Source: Rhynochetos jubatus
Taxonomy: Eukaryota; Chordata; Aves; Eurypygiformes; Rhynochetidae
Assembly: GCA_027574665.1 (NCBI GenBank)
Contig: CM050656.1
Location: forward strand, 2,851,001-2,915,000
DNA length: 64,000 nucleotides
Direction of reading: 5' to 3'
Part shown: piece after piece, positions 48,961 to 60,540 of the stretch
Layout: each line of letters begins with the position of its first letter
Position numbering within the stretch: position 1 is the first letter of the stretch
Notes under the pieces: generated by a model
Told to the model about the DNA's origin: nothing
What the model saw: only the letters and a program-made list of their open reading frames with translations
The model's database searches: none
Made by a program: the position numbers and the translations under genes

Positions 48961-51900
48961 TTTGAAGCATCTGAGGTTTCTTGAGAATGAGCCTTCTGCG
49001 ACAGGTCCTGCCTTGCTGTAAAATGAGAAAGTGGGTCTGCCTGGTGAGCTGCAGAGGATGGCCAGCCCCACCTCGCCTCAAACATCCTTTCTTAAAGAAA
49101 AAACAAATAACAACACCCCCCATACATTTAAATCGGCCTTGCACCTATGCTACAGTCTTATTAAATACGGGTAGGTAATAAGCAAAGGGCCTAATTCGGT
49201 TGTGACAGCTCAGCGTCCTCAAACCAGGGCAGACGACACCCCAAAGGAATGGTGAGTTGGTTTAAGCAAGCGACAAATAATTAGAGATGTGAGACTTGAA
49301 AAGACTTTAAAGAAATTATAATTATTCTTTATAAATTTTAATAAATGATTTATTTTTTAAAAAAGAGAACTTACTCGTAATCAAAAAAACAGATGCATTT
49401 TTGGAGAGCAGCCTGGCTGCGTAAGAGCAGGGGGGAAGGGAGCGGCTCGGGTTGGTAGTGGGGAGCCAGCAGTTGCAGCCAGTTTCCATCCTCCCATCCT
49501 CAGAGATCTGAGTTGCTACCAGTTTTAAATGATGAATTGAAAATGTTGTTCCTGGTATTGTGTGTACCGGCACAGGTAACCTCTGTCCTTACTACCTGGC
49601 TCTGGAGAAGCCTGGCTGGAAGTGGCTGTTCCTAGTCTCGGGGGGCAGGGGACAGTGGAGCTGGGAGGCATCCCTCCTGCCTTTCCAAATGCAAAATCTA
49701 GTGCTTACAGCTTCTTTCTTGGTTTTGATTTTTTTTAATTCTGAAGTGCAGGCTTTACCCAGTCCTTAAGAGCATCCCAGTTCTCCCATCTTTGAGTTGG
49801 ATGCAGCGTGCCAGCATTCAGCCATCCTCATGCCCTTCTTTCCATGCCGGGTCCGTGAATCTCAACACGGAGTTAACTGGAAGCCAAGAGCAGAGCTCTC
49901 TGAGGAGCTGTGTTGGTGATCCCTCTGCAGCCAACCATCCTCTGCTGCAAGGCTGCTCTTTCCTCCTCCAGGTCCAAGCCCACCCTACCAGCCCTGCACT
50001 GATCCTGCCTCCCTGGGTAAACACTGGTGACCGCAGGGCTTGGTTACGTGTCACAACCTGTCCGTTCTCTGCTCCGGGCCTTTCCGAGCACTTAGGGGGC
50101 TTGGTGTTCATACAACTTCAGTTCTAGCATGGAAGGTGACGTGGGGTCCCACAGTGGGGTCATTCACGCTGTGAGCTAGAGGTGAGGTAGCAACCACTGG
50201 CCTTTCAGGAGGGACTTCCAAATTCTGCTTCTGAGAATTGCCTACTCTGACTCTTCCAAGTATTTTCTCTTTTCCTTTTGTCAAGAAAATAAATGTAATC
50301 GCCAAGGTGCTGTTCTAAAATGTACTGCTCGTTTTACGTAACCCCTCGCATTAATTAACATTCATCTGAGCAGGCATAGGTGTGGTGGGGAGAATAATAG
50401 AGTTCTTATAATCAGTCTTTGGAGAAAAAGATATCATAATTCCAGCGTATGAGTACTGTTTTATCCATTGAAAAATATTCCCCTGTTCCCTCATCAAGAG
50501 CGAGCGAAAAAGAAAGAAGGAGGATGGTCAGATTACAGTTGTTTCTAATTCAGATGCAAAGACTCTTGTGGCGCTGAATATTCCGAGCAGAAAGTGCCTG
50601 CAGCAGTGGGGTTTCACCAGGCGTAGGAACTTCCTATCTCCGAGGAATATATTCCTTTGGTTTGGCATAGCTGGTGCTTCAGTACCGTGGCAGATTTAAA
50701 GATTCTCCACTGGGACTCTGACAATTAACAGGGGAAGGAGCGTCTCGTCAGGACATTCACATTTTTGTGCCGAGCTACCAGTTTTGGTCTATCTAGAAAT
50801 GAGTACGGAGTTGGTGTTTGGGGCACCGCTGGTATTAATTACACCCCACTCGAAACCGCACCCGCGTGAGAACGGACAGGAATAGACAGCTGCACCCTAC
50901 AAACCCACTTCTGTGGCACTCGATTCCCTGTGCTGGAACTTGTCCTGTAGACAAAAGCGGTTTGGGGAGACGTCGTTTGTCCATGAAAGAGTTCAGAACT
51001 GCAGCTTGGGCGGCCGGGACCCTTCCCACAGCCCCTCGAGTCCCGGTTCACCACTGTGCAAGGAATAACAGGAGATGAAGTAAAAGCCTTCAGTGGAAGG
51101 AGGCAGAAAGTAAGTGCTCGAGCAGGAGTAGGAGGAAAAAAGCTCCATGGGCACTGGAGTGGTGCCTTTCCTTCGGCATGGAACCAAGCCAAAACTCTGC
51201 AGCTCCTGGATTCCAGAGTTTTCTGTTAGTTCAGGCAGATGCACCAAACTGTGCAAGCGTACTGAGGAAATTTGGGAGGTGTTACACTCCCCCTGGGTGG
51301 GAGACCTGAGGATCTGAAAGGAAAATGGACCCCTTGCCATTGCAGCTAAGAGCATCTCTCCCTCCTGAAGGGCCGAGGGAGCCTCAGGTAGGAGAACATG
51401 TGCCAGAAGCATCGGGGACAGACCCTGGGAGGACCCAGAAGTACAAGCTTGATGGCAACTACCATGCGCCCGGCAGCGGGAGCTGTGGGGTTTTGAGAGG
51501 CACACGGTGCTTTGGACATGACTTGGAATAAAAAATGTTCAAGCAAGACAGGCAGAAAAGGACGGGGAGTAACATCAAAAAGCCCCCCTGTGCTGTGAGA
51601 AGCCTGTTAAGCTGGAGAAGTGCTCAGGGTTTGGAAGAAAACACAAGAACTGGGATGGATTACATCACATGAAATCAGAAGATAAATACTGAGCTGGAAT
51701 GAAATGAGGACAGTACCAAGGGCTCAGTGAATTCGGGGAAATGTGGGAATGAGGGCAAGGGATAACGGGCTGTCGGCTGGGAAGTGCACAGCTGTTTAAG
51801 CCCAGTCTGGGTGCTGGTGCGAGAGCCTGGACGGGACATGCCACAGTGCTCCACTGGCTGCGAGAGAAAGGCAAGGAGGGTCCGTGGGTGGCAAACTGGG

Positions 51901-53399
51901 AAACTCACTGCCAGTCGTGGCGACTTCTCAATGTTAATGAAAGAGAAAATGCAATAGCCAACAGAGTCTGTAGTAATCCCTGTGAAGGGTAGGCTTGACA
52001 AGTTTGTCCGGTCTGGGGAAAGGAACTGAGGTGCAGCAGTGAGAGAGCAATAGGAAATGGTTTATTTATCAGGAGTGTTTCCTACACAAAGCAAACTTCA
52101 TAAAATTCTCCACAGATGGATTCTCTCTCTGTCCTGACCAAATAAATGTTGTCTAAGAGGCACTGAAGAGGCTCCTGGTACCCCAGCTCACTGTGACAAG
52201 GGAAGCAGTGATACCCCCCTTGCTGGCCACGGGCCACCCCTTGCGAGGACTCTCCCCTCCTTTCCCACACGCAGGACGGGACTCAGGCCCCAGCCGCAGT
52301 TCCCAGACCTGGTCTCTGACCATCTCTGGCTACTGCATGAGACAAGGAACTTCCAGGCACAGACGTTGCTGGGTTTGGGGACTGAGCACGGCTCTCTTCG
52401 TAAAGCTTCAGCAGTCAAAGTGTACATGATTTCTCCATGGGCAGCCGTTGCTGGGAGCTTTTTCAATGCCTGAATGTATTCATCACATTTGCAAGTGCAT
52501 CCATCTTTTGTGGTTCCAGGAAAAAAGCATAATGTATTTGAAGCTATTGAGCTCTCCATGGATGATGCTTTGGGCTGGGAATCAGAGCAGCTGAGCAGAG
52601 AGAACCTTCTTTCTGGTTTCGGGAAGAGCTGTGGTGCAGGCACCTGCAGCTAACGAACCGCAGCTCAGCAAGAGCCTGATTAGAGTTGCACCTATACTAA
52701 CAACACACAGCGTGAGAGCTGGGAAAGCTGATTTCCCTCATCCTCACCCTCCCGTTCTCTGCACTCACAAGCCTCGAGATGTGCGTGATCAACCAAGTTG
52801 GCCAAGATCACGTGTGGGGACACATAGGACAGGGGGTACCAGCTGTGGAGACCTCACCAAGGGTCCGCTCTTGCTCCTGGGTTCTGCCTGCCTGGAAGCA
52901 CTAGGCTGGTCTTCGGGTGAGTCATCAGTACCCTTCAAGAGTTGTGATCATCTGTGTTTCATCCTGCTGCCATCCTGCAGAAAGCGGATGGGCACAGACA
53001 GCCGGGGCACTGCTCCGATCCTGGGGTCAAACACATTCCTCTGTGCACAGAGGGCAGCTATTCCAGGGCTGGGAAGAGACCAGGAGCACAGTATAAATTG
53101 AAATATATCAATAACCTTGATTAAGTCCCAACTAAAGGAGGCCAGGGGTAAGGCCGGGGAGCAGCTGGGATGTGCTGTGAGGCTGTGTCAGGCTGCGTGG
53201 GGACCGGGAGTGTTGCGGTGGAAGCCGGGTGCTCTGGCTGGCGCTGGAGAGGCCGTTTGGTTCTGGGCTTCCTGGGGCTGAAACACAAATGATGTGAAGG
53301 ACAATGGGGCTGCTGTTGTTAGTTTTGTAAACTGCATTCTTGTTTGTAAATTCATGAGCCCTTTCAAACTCAGAAAGGGAAGATTCTTATCAGAGAGCA
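48961..53399. other. Non-coding sequence, no recognisable feature
   Basis: About 4.4 kb without a recognised gene or dispersed repeat. 49290-49390 is AT-rich. Frames up to 170 codons (50993-51505, minus strand) overlap others and show no known domain. Confidence 0.5.
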
Positions 53400-53650
53400 C
53401 TCCTCGGTAGTTTTTTAAATGGCAATGTTTGCAGGATGTTCAATATTTCACGTAAATTAAAGAAAATACATCTTGTTCCAGAAATGCTATACAGCATCCT
53501 AGGGAGGGAAGCACTGAAAAATATTGCCTAGTAAGTGGTAATATATCAAGTTTCCTCTGCTCATTATCAGCGTAAGAGACATAATATACATAAAATGTAG
53601 GTCATAGCATCCCATTTAACACCGTATTTATCCGTGGTGTGAGAGGCAGT
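53400..53650. other. Short AT-rich island
   Basis: AT-rich, repeat-free and without open frames. It is shorter than the other islands and carries no distinctive word. Confidence 0.3.
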
Positions 53651-56600
53651 TGTGTGCTCCTGCAGAACAAGACATGTTCTGATAAGAAATTTCAATGGCA
53701 AAAAGCCTCCTTATCTTTCAGATGAGCAACTGTGCTTTCTCTGTGGATGCTTTTTAACAGCGTGCCGTCTCTTCCCCCTTCTCCCTGCTCTGCCCTGGCT
53801 GCTGCAGGGTGACCACGGCTTGGCCAAACTCCCTTCGCCATCGGTGCACGGAGGGGATCTCCTCTTTGAGCAAGAGGAGACGTTTGGGGGGTGGTGGCAG
53901 AGAAATGTGGCGTAGGAATCGCTTTAGGAGATGAGGAGGAGATGATCGTCCCCCACGGTGTGCCGGAGGAGGTCAGCTAACCCCGCAGGCAGGATGGAGT
54001 ACACCCGTGTTACCCTAACCCATGCCAAAACCCCAATCAAATGAATTTGATTCTTTTTGGGTCATTTTTCTTACCTCTTGAGCAGAACAGTTGCTCTGTT
54101 GCTGCTTCACAGCCAGGCAGGAAGCCGAAGGAGGCTGGGGCACACGGGGACACCGGTGGCCTGGGGTGGGTGTCAGTGCCACCGCTCAGCCCCAGCCTCA
54201 TCTCTCTTCCCCCACAGCTCAACATCCGCGTTTTGTGACTTTTTGGGGGGCAGATGCTGCGAACGATTTGCTGAAAACCCAGTGCAATCAGGAGCGCAAG
54301 CGAAAAAGAAGCAATTAGTGTCCAGTCTTTTCCCTTGGCATTTCTGGGATGAACTGTATATGGTGTTCTGCATAACAATAAGAAAATTAGCAACAGGAGC
54401 TACCACCATTAAACATCTCCAAAACAATTACGCAGTGAAGAGTAAGGCAGGAGGGTGCGGGAGATGCTGGTGGATAACCAGAACGTCGCTGCAGGTGAAG
54501 GCTGACCCGAAATGATAAATGGGAGGGCGGGAGGAGGAGGGGAATGAAGGGGAAATACTGTTAGCACAGGAAAAACAAAATAATGATAGCGTGGTTCCTG
54601 CTTGCCCTCCTTTGCCGAGGCAGGACGGGTAAGCAGCAGGGTGTCAGGAGTGCCGAGATGGATCATTGAGCGGCTGAAATTTGTCTAAATCGTGATGATG
54701 AGCGAGATGCCGAAGGGCTGAAGCCCATAAAGGAGCATCCACGCGGTGGGAGGAGTCGGTACAATATGGATGAGGGGTGATATTATGTGTGAAGCCAGGA
54801 ATAGCCTAAATTATTGGCTGTAGCAGGCAGGGAGGGTTGGGCTGATGTATAACACACCCCCAAACACCAAAGAGAAATAAAAGCAAGGGAGTAGCAGGCC
54901 GTGGGCTGATGGTCAGAAGCCAGTGAAAGCTGGGCATTACGGGTGCCCCTTGGACACCCCCGAGGCCGGGCACCACACAGCAGGGTCACATCCACAGCAT
55001 CCCTCTCCCTGTATCCCAACTGCAGTGCTCGCTGTGGGGGCACGGCTCGTCTTTCACGTGGTGCTACGGCATGGTGCTTTGAATAAATGTGTAAAATCAA
55101 CATAAAGATAACTCTAAGCAGTCAAGATAGCCAAATACGTATTTATTCGCGGGGTGTAAAAGGAGATGGTCAACAAAATCCTGTCTTTGCAAGAGCAGCT
55201 GTAATGGCAGGGGCTGAAAAACAATTAACGGTATTAAATAGAAGGCGGGGACCTGGATCAAAACACAGTGTTACGGACAGAAATGAAGAAACCACTGCGA
55301 CAGTCTGTAGAGCTAAAAATACCTTTACAGGGCTCTGTACAGGTATAGAAAAATGTGAGTGAGAGGGAGCAAAGGCCACAGCGTCACTGACCCCCCCGGG
55401 CGTTTCTGCAGCCCCTGCTATGAGCAAGGCGTTAGCGAAGGGGCTGGAGGGATGGAGCGATTGCGGGATGTTTCAGATGATTTGGCAGAACTTCTGGTGC
55501 AGGGAAGTTTTGGAAAGTAGGTTAAGACATCAAATAATAAAACACTGAGGCAAGTGGGTGTGAGCCCCCCCCATGGAGCCATGGCCTCCCTGGGCCCCCA
55601 TGCCACTGCACTGCTGAAGTGAAGAAGCAAAAAACTGAGAAAATTCACTTAAATAGTCTAAAATAAGGAAAAATTTAAAAAGTCTCATAAGACAGTGAGC
55701 TAGGGGATTTATTAAGCTTAAGGAATATGCTATTCTGGAACTGCGTAGCTTTCAGAGCGCCTTGCAGGCTCTCTCTACACCCACAAAATTGACTAATAGC
55801 AAGATTTCCAGGTTTCCAGTGGAAGATGAGCTGGAAATCGTGACGATACCACCCCAAAGGCAGGGAAGTCCTCACACCAGATAATTTCAAAACATGACCC
55901 GGGAAAATGCAGCGTCTTTCTGGGTAGCTCAAGGGAGAATAACCGACCCTCTGGGACAGGAAGATGATGCTGGGGGACTCCAAAAGGGCCGTGCCCGGCA
56001 CTGCACCTGCCAAAGTGCTGACAGCCCCTCCTCTGCCTGCAGCTTGCTCTGCCATGCCTTCCCCCGGAGTGTGAAAGCCGTGTGCTCCCCTGTGCCTTGG
56101 ATGCGCTTGCTGCTAAAATACACAATCTCACCCTTCAGTCCCCCCTTTTAGAGATAATTTTTACTGACATGTTCTGGTTTTTTTGCCCTTTTTTTATGCT
56201 AAATACATGTGCCAGGCTTTATTTTTAAAACAGTGGAAACCACAAAACTTGGATTCTTTATAATATATATATATTTTTTCCCTCTCTGCATCTGGAAAGC
56301 CCCTTGGAAGTCATTTCATGATCTCCATTCCGTCTTAGAGGGAATGAGCCCAGTTCCTTACTCAAGTCAATAAAAGTTAAATTAAGCTGAAAAAACATTG
56401 GAGGAAACCAGCTTCTATATTTATACAGAAACTAGAGGTGAAAACACAAGGCTGGAGCTTTGATGTTGTAAAAATGAGACGATATTCCAATTTTATGAAT
56501 AGTGCAGCAGGAATATTTCCTCTGTGTGGCTTAAGCGTATTTCTGTGAGCACTGGGGGGGTGTAAAACCACCGGCCCCAGCCAGCCCAGGGCAGCGCAGC

Positions 56601-57189
56601 CGGGGTCGGACAGCACCGTGTACACACAGATACAGGGAAGCTGGTGCGTGTATAGCTGAAAATTCACTACATACATACACGCTTTTGGTGTCCTCGTTTT
56701 TCTCCAGCTCAAAGCTGCACTCATATGAATAAGTTGTATTTTTGATTCTTTTCGCATTTCAGAGTTGAAACCGGCTGTCGCTGAGCCTGCGTTTCTAAAT
56801 GTGCCATCTTTTCTTGGTTTCCTTCCTCCCATTCATGTTTCCCATAAAAAATTGTGTGAGCTGAAGCCCAGGAGCAAGCACTCAATGCCAGCGGGCCCTG
56901 CCCAGCAAGAGTTAATGCCAGGGGGATGCTGCCTTTGGAAACCCAAAGGATTTTTGGAGAGTGGCAGAGAGCCCAGGGCTGAGCCACACTCAGCCAGCAG
57001 CCTCACTGCCCTGGGTTGGGACCTTCATCCTTTCTTCTGTGCTCTGGTACGTGAGGGGTGATGGATAATGGGTAAGGTTTGAGACTACATCCCTGCATCT
57101 GTGCAGATGAGCACTATCCGAAACAGGCTCAGCACATCTTTGCAGCTGAGCAAACATGTCTTGTACCGGCTTGAGTCACCAGGAAGAAG
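53651..57189. other. Non-coding sequence with small low-complexity spots
   Basis: No gene or dispersed repeat is recognised. An AT dinucleotide stretch lies at 56263-56274. Frames of up to 152 codons near 54.06-54.5 and 56.38-56.83 kb are overlapped on other frames and show no known domain. Confidence 0.5.
56263..56274. repeat. (AT)n microsatellite, short
   Basis: Six AT steps in an AT/T-rich tract, seen directly. Confidence 0.75.
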
Positions 57190-58268
57190 CAGCCAAGCAT
57201 GGCTGCTCATGGCTTGGATGGGTGTGCTCCTTGATGGCTAAAAACCAGCTGGATGGCCTGGCCCAAAGAGTGGTGGTGAATTAAATCCCGTGGGTGGATG
57301 GTCACGCGTGGTGTTTCCCAGGCTCACTGTCGGGACCAGTTCTCTTTAACGTCTTTATCAATGATCTGCATGAGGGGATTGAGGGCACCCTCAGTCAGTT
57401 TGCAGATGACACCAAGTTGGGCAGGAGCATTGATCTGCCTGAGGGCAGGACGGCTCTGCAGAGGGATGGGGACTGGCTGGATCCACGCACCAAGGCCGCT
57501 GTGTGAGCTTCAACCAGGCCAAGTGCCGGGTCCTGCCCTTGGGCCACAACAACCCCCTGCAACGCTCCAGGCTTTGGGATGAGGGGCTGGAAAGCTGCCC
57601 ATGGAAAAGGACCTGGGGGTGTTGGTCGACGGTAGCTGAATATGAGCCAACGTGTGCCCAGGTGGCCAAGAAGGCCGACGGCATCCTGGCCTGCATCAGG
57701 GACAGTGTGGGCAGCAGGGCAGGGATCGTCCCCTTGTGCTGGGCTCTGGTGAAGCTGCACCTCAAATCCTGGGGTCAGTTTTGGGCCCCTCACTGCAAGA
57801 CAGACACTGGGGGGCTGGAGTGTGTCCGGAGAAGGGAACGGGACTGGGGAAGGGTCTGGAGCACAATTCCTGTGAGGAGGGGCTGAGGGAGCTGGGGGTG
57901 TTCAGCCTGGAGGAGAGGAGGCTCAGGGAGACCTTATCGCTCCCTACAGCTCCCTGAAAGGAGGGGGCAGAGAGGGGGGGTCAGTCTCTTCTCCCAAGGG
58001 ACAAGTGATGGGACAAGAGGAAACAGCCTCAAGCTGTGCCAGGGGAGGGTTAGATGGGATATTGGAGACAATGTCTTCCTGGAAAGGGCTGTCAGGATTG
58101 GAAGGGGCTGCCCGGGGAGGGGGGAGTCACCATCCTGGGAGGGGTTTCAGAGCTGTGTGGATGAGGTGCTGAGGGCCATGGGTTAGTGGTGGGCTGGGCC
58201 GTGCTGGGTTAACGGTTGGGCTGGGTGGGCTTAAAGGCCTTTTCCAACCCAAACAGTTCCGTGATCCT
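57190..58268 (+). mobile_element. CR1 LINE fragment, longest copy (type A)
   Basis: About 1.08 kb of CR1 covering the last part of ORF2 and the entire 3'UTR. The ORF2 part (57190 to about 57830) includes the reverse-transcriptase catalytic region. The 3'UTR (57830-58268) closely matches the copy at 23.85-24.34 kb. The tail is reduced to TTCCGTGATCCTA. The copy is 5'-truncated and cannot move by itself. The 5' boundary is uncertain by some tens of bases, because the preceding sequence (57140-57190) may be a decayed part of the same element. Confidence 0.95.
57294..57830 (+). pseudogene. Decayed CR1 ORF2 (reverse transcriptase) remnant
   Basis: This is the C-terminal part of the CR1 ORF2 protein, which in intact elements carries an N-terminal endonuclease and a reverse transcriptase acting at the genomic target. 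The conceptual translation shows [12 protein letters not shown] and then FADDTKLG. The FADD catalytic motif lies at codons 57399-57410 and supplies the two adjacent aspartates of the active site. The frame then shifts near 57470-57505. A second frame holds NQAKCRVLPLGHNNP and later AQVAKKADGILACI. A third frame holds MEKDLGVLVDG and ends at a stop near 57637. At least two further frame changes and several stops exclude function. No start or endonuclease domain remains. Its two-strand overlap with other frames is incidental. Confidence 0.9.
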
Positions 58269-58789
58269 AAAGTGAAAACCTCAGGCTGGATCACAGCATT
58301 AGTGAGGGAAGCTCAATGCAATGCAGTGTGACACTTTTGGAACTGCATGTCAGTGCTGCTGGTGTCACAGATAACCTCCCTCCTCTGCAGCTGAAGGACA
58401 GCCATGGTTTCCCAGTTGCTGATGAACAGATGTGCAGTGAACCTTTGGTGTAGCCCCAGCCCTGCTGAGTCCTGGGTGGTGGCCTGCGGTCCCCACGTGC
58501 ACCCCCAGATGTGTTCCCTGCACCCAGCACTGAAAAATTAACAGCGTTTCCAGTTGTGACAAGCCAGTCCAGTGCTGGGATTGCCGAGGTCACACGAAGC
58601 CTGAACATGACCCAAAACATACTCATTTCATATCCATATTCCGTGTTCCTCATGGATTCCTGCAGCACATGCTGTGTTCCTGTAGCCCCACTGGAGCAGA
58701 GATTTACAGGAGCTGGACCAGTGTGAGGGCAGTCAGCTCTGTAGCAAGTCCTTAGGAAAGCGCCATTCCCTGATGGATGGATATCCATG
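58269..58789. other. Spacer after CR1, no recognisable feature
   Basis: No gene or repeat is recognised. A reverse-strand frame of 165 codons (58291-58788) shows no known domain and no exon signals. Confidence 0.5.
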
Positions 58790-59215
58790 TGTTTATTATA
58801 ACAGACTGGCAGAAAAGTAAATAGATGTGCTAACGTGAAAAATCAAGTTTCATTTTAATGAAATGTTTATTTACAGCAAGTTTAATATTAATGTTAAAGT
58901 GATCCGTGGAATTTTTCCCCATCAAAAATTAATGTGATACAGTCTTTGCTGTTCTGCACTGAAAGCATCTTCCAATTAATCGGCAGATAACGCACCATAA
59001 ATCCAACACGGCCGCTCAGAAAGGCCTGGGCCGTTAGTTTTTTTAAGTGCACAACCACTCAATGAATAATTAACAATGATTTATAGCGGTGTCCAACTAT
59101 TACTAGTGTAGCAGTATTGTAGAGCAGGTGATTTTTTTTTTATTTATAGTTGGTAAACAATGACATTTAAGAAAGAATATATATAGATATTCACATATAT
59201 ATATAAAAGATGGTT
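58790..59215. other. AT-rich island, possible conserved non-coding element
   Basis: AT-rich, repeat-free sequence between two CR1 copies, dense in TTTAAT, AATTAAT, AATAATTAACAATGATTTAT and similar words (58850-59110). It includes an AGATAA GATA-type word near 58984. A T-run (59132-59141) and an AT microsatellite (59177-59205) end it. Conservation is untested. Confidence 0.28.
59177..59205. repeat. Imperfect (AT)n microsatellite
   Basis: AT steps interrupted by G and CAC, seen directly. Confidence 0.8.
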
Positions 59216-59429
59216 ACCACACGTATTGTGTATGTATTGAAAATCCGACCTAGCACCTACACAGCAAAATACAGCTGCCACGTTGTGCCTTGCAGCAAGG
59301 AGCCCTAAACTTTGCCAGAGACCTAAACAACTCTGCACAACTTGGTCTAATTTGGAAGCAAACGCACCGGCTTCTCACTCCTCTCGGGCAAGCTCAGGGG
59401 CCAGCAGCCAGAGAGGCTCTACATTGAGA
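59216..59429. other. Short spacer before CR1
   Basis: Nothing recognisable. Confidence 0.5.
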
Positions 59430-59732
59430 GGATCATAGAGTGATGGAATGGTTTGGGTTGGAAAGGAACTTAAAGACTACCCAGTCCCACCCCCTGCCAC
59501 AGACAAGGACACCTTCCACTAGCCCAGGTTGCTCCAAGCCTCATCCAGCCTGGCCTTGGACACTTCCAGGGATGGGGCATCCACAGCTTCTCTGGGCAAC
59601 CTGTCCCAGGGCCTCCCCACCCTCTGCAGGAAGAATTCCTTCCTGATGTCCAATCTCAGTCTCCCTCTTTCAGTTTAAACCCATCACCACTTGTCCTGTC
59701 ACTCCCTGCCCTGTAAAACCTCCCCCTCCAGG
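59430..59732 (-). mobile_element. CR1 LINE 3'UTR fragment (type B)
   Basis: On the minus strand this is the last ~300 bases of a CR1 3'UTR. The tail (GATCATAGAGTGATGG on the plus strand) is at 59431-59446. It matches the copies at 28.5, 31.4 and 45.5 kb along its whole length, including the AAGAATTCCTTCCTGATGTCC segment near 59630. It is 5'-truncated near 59732. It lies in opposite orientation to the copy ending at 58268, but the two are of different 3' types. Confidence 0.95.
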
Positions 59733-59999
59733 ATGGCTCAGCAGCTTGCAATGCAGGGCAACAACGGATGTGGGGTTTAGAAACAACTTACTCTGCAGTT
59801 GGATTTAAAAAAGGAGCTCTTACCATGGCAACTGATGCCCCGTACAGCACTGCACATCCCCCACCCTGCAGCAGGTACCCCCCAAGAGCCACGTTTCCCG
59901 TCCAGAACAGGTCTGTGCTTTGCTCCTGCGCGCACAGCAGAAACGTGCCCGGGTTTACAGCACTAATATCGATTACAGAATTTTATGACTAATGTGAAG
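59733..59999. other. Short spacer, no recognisable feature
   Basis: Nothing recognisable as a gene or repeat. Confidence 0.5.
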
Positions 60000-60540
60000 A
60001 GGAAGCAAAATCCTCTTCAGCACTCCGAATAATTTCGGATACTTATTTTTAGGCCAGCATGAGATAATTGATTTACACTGAGCCGTTAAGATTGGAAGGG
60101 AGCCGAGGGCCGGGTACTTAATCCTATTCCCAGCCTTTAACGGCTTCAGGCTGTAAAGCAGCCCCGGTGCCCATCGTCGCCGGTGGGTCCCTGCACCACA
60201 CGCCCTGGGACTTCATCCTGCCTTCATTATAGGAAGAAACACCAGGAGCTGCTGTGCTTTCCACTGCTCCTTTTTCAGGGCTTTCTGCTTCATCAGCATC
60301 CTTTTGAATGCATAATGAAACCAGATAGGCTGTGAAATAAAACTAGTAAATATAATTTAACATGAAAAACCTCTCCAAACCCCTCTCTATAGATGTTTGT
60401 TTGCTAATCCATGGCTTTTCTTTAAATGTTTACACACAAACAAAACCAGCTCAAATTAATAAACCCTTCACATATTCAGCTCTGAAAACGTGAAACATTC
60501 CAGCCCCCAAAACAATTACCTTGGGAAGTTATAAGAAACT
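60000..60540. other. AT-rich island, possible conserved non-coding element
   Basis: Two AT-rich parts (60025-60100 and 60300-60540) flank a GC-richer centre. CCGAA-TAAT-TTCGG at 60025-60038 is a 5-bp dyad around TAAT. GATAATTGATTT follows at about 60062. No open frame or repeat is seen. Confidence 0.25.

Noticed and set aside
57190..59732. CR1 copies in inverted orientation 1.2 kb apart, considered as a possible composite or hairpin element
   Set aside because: The two copies are of different 3' types and overlap only in general CR1 sequence, so they are independent insertions.
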